In this document: positions 55,949 to 64,000 of the stretch, one piece after another
Layout: every line of letters starts with the position of its first letter
Numbering within the stretch: the stretch's first letter is position 1
Origin: Esteya vermicola
Taxonomy: Eukaryota; Ascomycota; Sordariomycetes; Ophiostomatales; Ophiostomataceae
Assembly: GCA_002778215.1 (NCBI GenBank)
Contig: PCDM01000020.1
Coordinates: forward strand, 310,001-374,000
DNA: 64,000 nt
Reading direction: 5' to 3'
Translations under genes and position numbers: made by a program
Notes under the pieces: generated by a model
The model's database searches: none
What the model was told of the DNA's origin: nothing
What the model saw: only the letters and a program-made list of their open reading frames with translations

Positions 55949-56764
55949 TCAGTGCAGACGCGTCTCCCGCGTCCAAATGTTCATGCCCATCTTGTGGCCG
56001 CGCACAACAGGCAGGCCGGCGTGCAGCGTCCGCGGGTCGCCCACGCGGACACCCGACCCCGGCAGCATATTGTCCCAGTAGACGGCATTGCCCTCGATGG
56101 GCCGGAAGGTGACACCGCGGTCCCAGGGCTCGTCGCAGTCGATCCAGGTGCACCAGTCGGCCGAGAGGTGGTCGGGCGGGTCGAGCAGCGGAAAGTTGGT
56201 GCCGCCGCCCCGGAGCCTTGACTCGCTTGTTTCAGTTTCTGTCTCTCCCTCTGCGTCGCCCGACGCCTGGACATACGCGAAGAAGCTCGAGACGCGGTTC
56301 CCCCCGAGAGGCAGCGTCGCATGGACAGGGTCTGTGAACCAGTCGGTGTGGTAAAAGTAGTGCTCGCCGACGCCATACTTGACCAGCTGCAGGGGTTCGA
56401 GTGAGGACGACGACGACGACGACGACGACGAGAGACCCTGGAAGCGCAGGGCTCGCTCCTCGATGCAGCGAACGACAGGATCGGGCTCGCCGTTCTCGTC
56501 CTCGCGGGGCACGCTCGTCGACTGCGAGGTGCGGATGGTGTCGTGGACGCGGCGGCCGTCGGCAGAGCCGCGCTGGGCGACGGCCGAGCGGGAGAAGGAG
56601 TCGCTGGTGATGCGGCGGAGGTGAGCACGCTCGGCGGGCGTGACGAAGCCGGCAAGGTAGAGCACGAGGGGAGACGAGGAGACGAGGTGGATGTCGTAGG
56701 GGGGGTGCTCGCAGGAGGAGTTGGCAGCGGCGGCCACGGACAAGAAGAAGAGGAGAGGAAGCAT
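55949..56764 (-). CDS. prolyl 4-hydroxylase-like Fe(II)/2-oxoglutarate dioxygenase
   Basis: Single exon, 271 residues, with a signal peptide or N-terminal anchor (MLPLLFFLSVAAAANSSC). It follows the P4H alpha-subunit pattern: LAGFVTPAERAHLRRI, VRCIEERALRFQG, VKYGVGEHYFYHTDWF with iron ligands His139 and Asp141, GGGTNFP, and TLHAGLPVVRGHKMGMNIWTRE with the distal His (about 247) and the 2-oxoglutarate-binding Lys (about 256). Fungal members are small, luminal or secreted and their protein substrates are mostly unknown. A TCG-encoded poly-Ser run lies in the middle (about residues 111-120). Its stop codon is only ten bases from the convergent stop codon of the aspartic protease gene at 54050-55938, so the mature transcripts must overlap at their 3' ends. 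Confidence 0.9.
   Translation of the reverse strand: MLPLLFFLSVAAAANSSCEHPPYDIHLVSSSPLVLYLAGFVTPAERAHLRRITSDSFSRSAVAQRGSADGRRVHDTIRTSQSTSVPREDENGEPDPVVRCIEERALRFQGLSSSSSSSSSSLEPLQLVKYGVGEHYFYHTDWFTDPVHATLPLGGNRVSSFFAYVQASGDAEGETETETSESRLRGGGTNFPLLDPPDHLSADWCTWIDCDEPWDRGVTFRPIEGNAVYWDNMLPGSGVRVGDPRTLHAGLPVVRGHKMGMNIWTRETRLH
56406..56434. repeat. (GAC)n coding repeat, poly-Ser on the minus strand
   Basis: About nine GAC units, encoding Ser (TCG) in the P4H-like protein. Confidence 0.9.
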
Positions 56765-57044
56765 TGTGATATGAGTGAAAAGAAGAGATGAGAAGATGAG
56801 AGAAAATGAGAAAATGAGAAAATGAGAGGAAAAAAATGAAGTGAGCTCTGAGCTATGAGCTACTATGAGCTACCATGTATGAGCGATGAGATGAAACACT
56901 CTTGATGCGCCAGGAGCTGCGATCAGGTCTTCTGTCGGAAGAATCAGACGATCATGCAGCCCCGTCAGACAAGCTTTCCGCGCTCTTTAAGCTCTTTCGT
57001 CTCTTGCGTTCTCTTGAGGCTTCCTCATCTTGTCCATCGTCATC

Positions 57045-58360
57045 ATGAAATCCTCACGTCTAGCTTCCCTGGCTTCCCTGGCTTCCCTGTCTTCACTGAC
57101 TTCCCTGGCTCTGGCCTGGGACCACGCCCACAGCACGTCGCTGCAGCCTCTCCAGCAAGACACCTTTGTTGCCTGTGAGTTGCTCTCTCATAATCTGCTA
57201 TTCTGCTGTCCTGTTTTCATTTGCTGACCCTCACGCAGTCCTCGATGCAAGTCTCTCACTCTCTCTCTCTCTCTCTCACTCCCACTCTCAATCTCACTGA
57301 CAGCCAGGCTTCTCTCACCAGCTCTCTGCACGCCCTCGAGCCTGAATGGTCACTGCTTCTCCAGGACCCCTCTCGCACCACCCCCCTCGCCAGCATCGAC
57401 TGCGCCGTCGACTCGGCGTTCTGTGAGCATCTCGACGTCGCCTCCTACCCGGCTCTCCGTCTGCTGCACCCCGACGGCCACACCACTAGATACCGCGGTC
57501 CCCGTCGTGCTCACGAGTACGTCGTCTCTTTTTCCGTCTTTTTCCGTCTCTCTCTCACACATTTAGAATGGCCGCCTTTCTTCGCCGCTCTCGTCGGCCC
57601 GTCCTCTCCGTCGTGGACGCCTCCAACCGCTCGGCCTTTGCCGCCTCGGACGACGTCGTCCTCGTTGCCGCTCTGCCCGAGACGAGAGATTTCGGCCTCT
57701 TGCGCAGCCACTATACCGACCTCGCCCACCGCTACTGCGACCGCTACTCCTTCGCCCTCGATGTCTCGGCCGCGGCCTCGGCCTCTCCGGGCATCCACTG
57801 CTACCCCCTCGGCCTCGCCGCCTCGGCCCAGGATCTCCTCGCCGCTGCCGGTGCGCTCGACGACCTCCTCCGCCGCTGTGCCGTGCCTGCCGTTGCCGAG
57901 GTGACCCGTCGGAGCGAGCTCTCCCTCCTCAACGTCTGTCTTTCTCTTCTTTGCTGTCTCTTTCTTGTCTCTTCTTCGTTCTCCTCTCACGCATCTGCAG
58001 TCGGGAAAGAGCCTCGTCCACTACTTTTACCGCGACAACCAGCTGCGTCGCGCCTACGTCGACGCCATGACACCGCTGGCCCGCCAGTACGCCGAGTACC
58101 TCGGCTTCACCACGATTGACCTGCGCGAGTACGGCGACATGCTCGACGGACTCGGGCTGGCCGGCCACGATACCGAGTCGTCCGTCTTCATTCTCGCCGT
58201 CCACAACCCCAGCACGGGCGACGTCTATCCGTACGGCGGCGGCTTTGATGCCACGGCGCCAGGAGGCGTCTCCGTCGACGCCGTAGGCAACTTTCTCGTG
58301 GGCATCATTCAGGGAGAGGTGGCGCCGCTGGGAGCAGCGCCTCGTCACGATGAGCTGTAG
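57045..58360 (+). CDS. ER-resident PDI-like protein without the CxxC active site
   Basis: Five exons (57045-57174, 57239-57246, 57308-57516, 57567-57933, 58001-58360) give about 357 residues. A signal peptide is encoded by a SLAS repeat region (KSSRLASLASLASLSSL). The first thioredoxin-like domain reads FVAFLDASLTSSLHALEPEW; where PDI has CGHC before KALAPE, this has TSSL, so both redox cysteines are gone. IDCAVDSAFCEHLDVASYPALRLL and the b/b'-like part (KSLVHYFYRDNQLRRAY) follow the PDI pattern. The protein ends PLGAAPRHDEL, a textbook ER-retrieval signal. A chaperone or client-binding role in the ER is inferred. Exon 2 is 8 nt and is followed by a GC-AG intron (GCAAGT donor); no GT donor gives the frame. 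Total length suits a shortened PDI. Confidence 0.82.
57239..57246 (+). other. 8-nt microexon followed by a GC-AG intron
   Basis: TCCTCGAT between a CGCAG acceptor and a GCAAGT donor; the next acceptor is AGCCAG at 57302-57307. This links phase 1 to phase 0 and reads F-L-D at the start of the PDI-like active-site loop. Confidence 0.7.
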
Positions 58361-58471
58361 GAGGCAGAGGATATGAAAATAGAACATTATATTACGAGTA
58401 AATAGTCATAAAAAGAACCTCTGTCCTCTGTCCTTCTTCTCTCCTTCTTCTTCTCTCCTTCTTTTTCTCTC

Positions 58472-60087
58472 CTACGCCAACTCGTGCATTCGGCCGCGGT
58501 GGTTGTCGGCCTCGCCACCCACAATGTTGCTGCTGGCTTCGTGGATCGTCGGCGGAATGCCGGGCGTCGACGGCGTCGTCGCGCCCAGCAGATGGCTCTC
58601 GGAGCCGATGCTCAGCGTCTTGCCGCCTGTCGTCTGCGGGCTGATGGGCGACACGGACGACGAGAAGCTGCCGTTGCTGACGACGCGGCCGCTGTACTCG
58701 GGGGCCAGGGGGCTCGTCGAGCCGGTGCGGTCCGGCAGGCCGCCATTCGAGCTCGGCTGGCTGAAGACGGACGCCGGCTGCTGCGGCGGGCTGACGTTGG
58801 CCGGTGCTGTCGGCACGGCGGCTGCGGCTGCGTACTCCTTGTTCATGGAGGGGTCATAGGCGCCGGGGGACAGCGGCTGCGGCTGCGACTGCGGCGGCAT
58901 CTGATACTGCGGCTGCTGGTACGGCTGGGGCATCTGAGGCTGCTGAGGCATCTGCTGAGGCTGAGGCGGCTGGGGAGGATAGGCCATGGGTGCCATGCCG
59001 CCTGCGCCTCCGCTTCCGCCTCCGCCTCCAGGAGCCACACCCGGACCAGCATAGCCGCCGGGGCTCTGGTAGTTTTGCTGCATCTGCATCTGTGGCTGCT
59101 GGCGGGCCTTGCGCCGGCTGCGGATGAGGAAAAAGGCAATCAGACCGGCAATCAGGGCGAGACCGGCCACGCCGCCGACGACGCCGCCGGCAATGGCGCC
59201 GACATTGGTCTTGCTCGACGAGCCCGACGAGCCGCCGCCGCCGTTGGTGATGGGCGTCATGGTGCTCGACGTGGACGTGGTGGTGCGCGTGCTTGTGGAC
59301 GACGACGACGATGACGACGTGAAAAAGTCGTAGGTCGTGTCCGAGGAGATGGTGCCGCCAAAGGTCTGAGCGTCGGTGGCAGCAGCACCGGTCATGACGG
59401 AGAGGCTAAAGGAGCGGTACTTTTCGCCGGAATAGGACGTCTGGAGGATCTGGATGGTGGCGGTGTAGTAGGACGCGCAGTAGGGGGCGTTGACGGTCAG
59501 GGTGTCGCCGCCGTTGATGCGGACCGAGTTGCAGTAGGGGCGGTCCGAGTTTGTGCTGGAGGTCAGCAGGCGAGCGAGGAGGAAGAGAGACGAGCGAGGA
59601 CAAAAGAAAGACGTACCACTTGAGAGTAAGGGGATCAAGCATGCAGTCAAGCAGACAGGCACTGGGCGATGAGTAGTACTCATTATAGTCGACGCAGGTC
59701 GTCACAAAAGAGCCACAGGTCGTCGAGCAGCAGCCCAGATAGCCAATGGAGCCCAGAGTGCTAATGGCACACTGGGCCGCGTCGTTGACGCAGCTGAATC
59801 CATTGTCTAGGTTGTTAGGCGAGAGGGAAGAGAGAGAGAGAGAGAGAGAAAGGAAAAGAAAACTCACCCAAGCTTCCGCTAATATATCCGCAGGTATTGT
59901 CAGAGGCAAAGTACATGGTGGTGGATGCCAGCCGACGAGCCAGCTCGGCTGGGTGCGGAGGTGTCGTCGGCACGGGTGTGATGCCATTCACAGCCGGCTT
60001 GGAGGTGCCGGTGGCCTGGACGGCCCGGAAGTGGACGGCGGCCTGGGCAGCCGAGCCGAAGAGGAGGGCCGCAAGCAAGGTGGCCAT
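58472..60087 (-). CDS. single-pass membrane protein with Ser-rich stalk and Pro/Gln-rich tail
   Basis: Three exons (60087-59868, 59806-59617, 59555-58472) give about 497 residues. A signal peptide (MATLLAALLFGSAAQAA) precedes an ectodomain with CGYISGSL-GDNGFSC, CCSTTCGSFVTTCVDYNEY and CMLDPLTLKWC, roughly ten cysteines. A Ser/Thr stalk encoded partly by TCG repeats leads to one transmembrane helix (VGAIAGGVVGGVAGLALIAGLIAFFLI) with RSRRKAR as stop-transfer. The long cytosolic tail is Pro/Gln/Met-rich. This is the layout of fungal surface proteins often annotated as Mid2-like or as hypothetical; there is no clear WSC domain. The function is unknown; a wall-stress sensor is possible. Confidence 0.8.
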
Positions 60088-61754
60088 GATGGTGGGAGAG
60101 AACTCTACGGAGTAAAGAGAAGGAGAGTCTCTGAAAAAAAGAAAAAAAAACCAGTCTGAGCTTATAAGAATGTGTATCTCTCAGGAGCACGTCCAGATCA
60201 TCAGATGAAGAAGAGAGGCAAGGAGGGGGAAAAGAAGAAGAAAGGAAGAAGGGAAGAAGGGAAGAAAAACAGAAACAAGACAAACGGAACAAACCCATCG
60301 AGAAAAGACGGGCTTTATTGAAAAGAGGCATGGGCTTCTAGACCCATCCAACCTCTCCCCCTCCCCTCTACGCCATACGATCCATGCGAGTTATCGTACA
60401 GGTCGCGCTCATTTCCAGAGAACAGAGTACCACTAGACCACGAGCATGTACTCGTCGTACCAATATACGAGGACGGCGACGGTGACGGGTACACTAGACA
60501 TAAACAAGCTTACACCCATGCTGGTTCTTTTCTTAGTGCTGGCCTGTTTTTTTTTTTTTTTTTGGTTTTTGAAAAAGGAAAAGGAATATACGGAGCTCAA
60601 AATCAAGCTATGATGAAAAAGACTGACCGATCATCCAGTCAGAAGAGAGGAGATATCCACAGCCAGTCAGCCCAACGGTCTTGGCAGCCAGATAGATGAG
60701 GAGAAGTGAAAGAACAGACGAGGCACATGAGGCACATGAGATGAGGCCGATGGAAAAAAGCAAGAGACTACTGCAGAGTGGCGCGTTGGCTGCAGGGATC
60801 CATTTTGAATTCTCTGCTCTTTTCTGTCAGATAGTACTCGAACGTATATAGTAGTAGAATACATGAGAGGCACGTCCGAGTAAAGAGAGTACTCAAAGAG
60901 TACTCGTACTTCCTATCGGAAATTGGCATGCCAGTGACAGCCATGACCACAATCTCACATCGTATTCATCGTACTCCCCCTGTATGGCGTCTGAATACAT
61001 AGTATAGAGGATCAAGGCCATTCAACTAGAATGGGTCGTCCCAACCCTCTTTGGTCACTTCTCAACAGTCAACAGTGAATCCACTCCTTTTCTTTTCATT
61101 TCGTTTCCTTCGTCTTTTTTCTCTCTTCTCTCCCCCTCCCCAAATCTGCCTCGCTTTAAGCTTGTCCTCTGGTGGACCGCTCGCCAAAGATCCCTGCAAG
61201 TTATAATACTCGTAGTCCTTTTTCGGAATAATGTGGGGCTCTCTGTCCTAACCCACTTCAGCCTCACTGCACCCTTGAACCTCATCCGAAGGGTCTCGGT
61301 TGGCGTCTCTCGAGTTGCTCTCGTATTCCTCTACTCCTCTACGCTCTCTTGTCCTTTTTCCTCTCTCCAGCTCCACCGACGACCAAAGTCGCTAGCCGCA
61401 ATCCTTCACCCGAAAGTCTTGGCATGCCAACACATTTCAACAGACGTCATCATCGCAGAGTTGCTCCGTCTGTTCTCTGGTCCTTTCACCTAGCAGACTA
61501 CGGAGTACTCACTCATTCCTGTATTCGATACATACTCCGTACTATCTAGGCTCAAATAACTCAGTGTACCAAGACCATCTCCAAACTCCTCTATTGTCAT
61601 AATCATATCCCAGTTTCGTACCGTCCAATGCTGTCCGATGCTGCCACTCTAGTCAGAAACCAGACTCCGTACCTGTGCTTGCATGTCCTGCTTCTCAACG
61701 CCAATATGCAGGAAAGAATAAAAATAAAATAAAAAAAACGTAGAGAATCACCAC
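60088..61754. other. intergenic region, no gene supported
   Basis: 1.7 kb between the start of the membrane protein gene and the 3' end of the last gene. T-rich tract near 60548-60562, TACGGAGTA at 60106 and 61499, TACTCCGTA at 61533. Nothing else recognised. Confidence 0.5.
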
Positions 61755-63506
61755 TCAAAACACGAGTGATGCAGAGGAGCGCGTGCGGCGACGCTTACTC
61801 CGTAGCGACTGAGAAAACTCGGGCATGTGGCCCTGGCCCTGGCCATGGCCTTGTCGGTCCTCTCGTGCAATGTCCCGCCCTCCGTCTAGTCGGGTCCCGC
61901 AGACAGAATCGGAGAGCGACCGCTCGTGGCCGGCAGCTCGCTTCCGCTTGCGGCTGCTGGGCGCTTCCCTCTCTCTCGGCGCCAGTGTCGGCGGGGGCGT
62001 CGCCAGGGGGCGTGGAGAAGCGAGGGGCGTCGTCTGCGCCCGTGCGAGCGGTGGAGTGGTCGGCGGAGTGTGCGTCGGCGTCGGCGGCTGTGAGCTGGAT
62101 AGCATCGACGGACGCGGCGCCTTGTGCGTCTCGACAGGCGTCTCGACAGGCACCTCAGCAGGCGTCTCAGCAGCCGCCTCAGCAGCCGCCTTCTGCTCTG
62201 GCTTGTCCTCGTCCGGAATCTCTTGCGTCTCCAGGGTCGCAATCGACGTCGCATCGTCAAAGGTGCGGCCAAACAGATTGTCGTCGTCCTGCAGGTCTCG
62301 GCCGACCAGGTCGGCGCCCAGAGCCGTGCCCAGCCGCTCTCGGAGGCCGAGGATCGGCCACATGGGCACGCGCGTCATGATGATGTGCATCCCGGCATCG
62401 CGCGCCACGGCGACAGAGTGCAGGAAATCCAGAGGCAGGGCCGGCGTCGTGGCCGGCGCGGCAAAGCGCTCCAGGAAAGATGCCTTGACCGTCGTCCGGT
62501 AGACGACAAACTCGCTCGTCTCGTCGTCGTGCGAGAGGATGCGCAGCGGCACGTCGTGGAACGGCAGAGGAGCCGCAAAAGAAGGCGGCCTGCGATCCTG
62601 GGGAGGGCCGGCCGGCTTGCCCCTGTTCTTGGCGCCCTGGCTCGGCAGGACGGCCGGGCGCTCGTAGAAATGGGCTTGGGCCATGGTGAGAAAGACACCG
62701 ATCAGAAAGGGGTCGCGGTCGAGGTCGGAGGGCATGAACCGCTTGGATCGCAGAATCTGCAGCCGCCGCACCGGCCCGTTCTCTCGGTCGCCCGATACCG
62801 GGTCCGGCACGATGCGGTACATGGTCTGGCGGATCCGGAGCAGCTGGGCCCGGTTCAGGTAGGCCACCATGGGGCCGTCCTTGCGGGGCGAGCCGTCGAG
62901 GGAATCCAGCGACGACAGCAGGTTGGCGCGCGTGCTCTCTAGACCGGCCAGGCCGCTCGGACCACTCGGGCCACTCTGATTGCCCTGGCTGCCCTGGCTA
63001 CTCTGAAAGAGGTCGGCCTCGGCCGCCCTCCAGACGAGGGGCACGCGCACGGCGCAGCGGAAGAAGCGCCTGCCAAAGTGCAGGTCAAACTCGGCCGCGC
63101 CTCGCGGCCGGGAGAAGACGCTGGGAAACAGCGTGGAGAGCACGCTCTTCAAGGCGCGCGCCTTGAAGTACTGGCTCGAGGTCTCTCGCGACAGGAGAGA
63201 GGACAGGTCGGTGCTGAGGGCCTGGGCCACGGCAGACGGGCCCGTCTGCGAGCGGCTCCCTGCCGAGAAGGAGCCGCGCGTAGCAGCAGCGGTCGGAGCG
63301 GACTGCTGCTGCTGGACAAAGTCGACGTGCAGCAGTCGACGGTGGGACTCGGTCCAGACGATGGGCAGCGCAAAGAGCGACTCGCCCGAGTGGCGACGGA
63401 TGACGTCGTAGAGGGAGCCGGGATCGGGGCAGGTGGCGGGCAGCGGCCGCAGGCGTCGCTTGGGCGGCGACGCGAGCGAGTCGCCCGGCCTCTTTCGGCT
63501 CGTCAT
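61755..63506 (-). CDS. hypothetical, probably nuclear fungal protein
   Basis: Single exon, 583 residues. I do not recognise a named domain. The N-terminus has basic clusters (MTSRKRPGDSLASPPKRRLRPL) and the C-terminus more (SSRKRKRAAGHE, SLRSKRRRTRSSASLVF), fitting nuclear localisation signals. The middle (about residues 30-400) is compact and looks folded: GSLYDVIRRHSGESLFALPIVWTE, FDLHFGRRFFRCAVRVPLVW, YLNRAQLLRIRQTMYRIVPD, DPFLIGVFLTMAQAHFY, FHDVPLRILSHDDETSEFVVYRTTV. These segments have the look of a conserved Pezizomycotina family of unknown function. Residues 420-540 are Ala/Glu/Pro/Thr-rich and disordered. The start at 63506 precedes a GA-rich leader, as for other genes here. Confidence 0.75.
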   Translation of the reverse strand: MTSRKRPGDSLASPPKRRLRPLPATCPDPGSLYDVIRRHSGESLFALPIVWTESHRRLLHVDFVQQQQSAPTAAATRGSFSAGSRSQTGPSAVAQALSTDLSSLLSRETSSQYFKARALKSVLSTLFPSVFSRPRGAAEFDLHFGRRFFRCAVRVPLVWRAAEADLFQSSQGSQGNQSGPSGPSGLAGLESTRANLLSSLDSLDGSPRKDGPMVAYLNRAQLLRIRQTMYRIVPDPVSGDRENGPVRRLQILRSKRFMPSDLDRDPFLIGVFLTMAQAHFYERPAVLPSQGAKNRGKPAGPPQDRRPPSFAAPLPFHDVPLRILSHDDETSEFVVYRTTVKASFLERFAAPATTPALPLDFLHSVAVARDAGMHIIMTRVPMWPILGLRERLGTALGADLVGRDLQDDDNLFGRTFDDATSIATLETQEIPDEDKPEQKAAAEAAAETPAEVPVETPVETHKAPRPSMLSSSQPPTPTHTPPTTPPLARAQTTPLASPRPLATPPPTLAPREREAPSSRKRKRAAGHERSLSDSVCGTRLDGGRDIAREDRQGHGQGQGHMPEFSQSLRSKRRRTRSSASLVF

Positions 63507-64000
63507 GGCAGGATTCGAGGATTCGAGGATTCGAGGAGGACAAAGAGTGGCGTGGCTGCAGGAGAAGAAGGAAAAGGAGAAAAGGAAAAGGAGAGGATCG
63601 AGGAGGAGGAGAGAAAAGAGACGAGTATGCTGAGGGAAAATGTGAGAAACTAGACGTCGACAATCAAACAGGAAAAATCAAAGAAATCAGAGAAAAATCA
63701 AAGAGAATAAAGAAATATATGCAGAGAAGCTCCACATATCAAATGCATAGATTGTCGCGTCGGCGCGCGGCGGGCAATGTAACCCCGGCTGGGGTCTCGT
63801 AGAAATGAGTGAGGAGGAGAGAGAAAAATAAAGAGAGAGAAAGAGAGAGACGGAGAGAAAAAAAAAGAGGTAAAGAAGAGAGAAAAGGAAATGAAGAGCA
63901 AGGGAAAAAGATGGTATTGAATAGTCTCCTCAAAGCGGAGAGAGGGAGAATGTCAATTTAAGCGGCAAGGGAGCATCGTTTGTTGCCTGCAAAGAGCGAA
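63507..64000. other. upstream region of the last gene, nothing recognised
   Basis: GA-rich leader with GATTCGAG triplication at 63510-63535 and purine tracts at 63810-63880. No gene seen before the window edge. Confidence 0.5.

Overview
The window is nuclear DNA of a filamentous ascomycete (Pezizomycotina). The evidence is short GT-AG introns with a CTRAC branch point just upstream of the acceptor, GC-rich coding exons separated by AT-richer, pyrimidine-rich intergenic DNA, and protein families typical of or confined to these fungi: the fungal rhodopsin-like 7TM family, a PigL-type N-terminal domain, a Zn2Cys6 regulator, secreted A1 proteases and an Egl2-type GH5 cellulase. The species cannot be told from the sequence. 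Exon coordinates come from reading splice sites by eye and checking that phases add up; there is no transcript evidence.

Layout. 0-16 kb: the 3' end of an unknown gene, a Ser/Thr-rich GPI protein, a secreted SET protein, an APC-type amino-acid/choline permease, a 7TM rhodopsin-like protein, a GNAT acetyltransferase and an O-fucosyltransferase-like type II membrane protein. 16-22.6 kb: a MAL-type cluster of alpha-glucosidase, alpha-glucoside permease and Zn2Cys6 factor. The first two share a divergent promoter with two TATA boxes and three CGG-N5-CCG-type sites. 22.9-38 kb: a RhoGAP-like protein without a visible arginine finger, the PP2A catalytic subunit, a type II membrane glycosyltransferase, an aspartic protease and a sulfatase. 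38-49 kb: an Fnx1/Vba-like MFS carrier with a 9-nt exon, a frameshifted histidine acid phosphatase, a Cys-rich membrane protein, RFC3, an unknown small protein and a PHO-type acid phosphatase. 51-64 kb: a GPI-anchored GH5 endoglucanase, a second aspartic protease with altered active-site triads, a prolyl 4-hydroxylase, an ER-retained PDI homologue lacking its CxxC and containing an 8-nt exon before a GC-AG intron, a single-pass membrane protein and a probable nuclear protein.

Many products are secreted or in the secretory pathway: two proteases, two acid phosphatases, sulfatase, cellulase, two probable GPI or wall proteins, PDI-like, P4H and two glycosyltransferase-like proteins. Apart from the MAL-type trio no pathway links neighbours. 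I found no transposon, CRISPR array, tRNA, rRNA or secondary-metabolite backbone gene. The long gene-free stretches (notably 9.8-12.4, 25.9-28.2, 29.8-32.7 and 48.8-51.6 kb) carry simple repeats and a dispersed 9-mer, TACGGAGTA or its complement.
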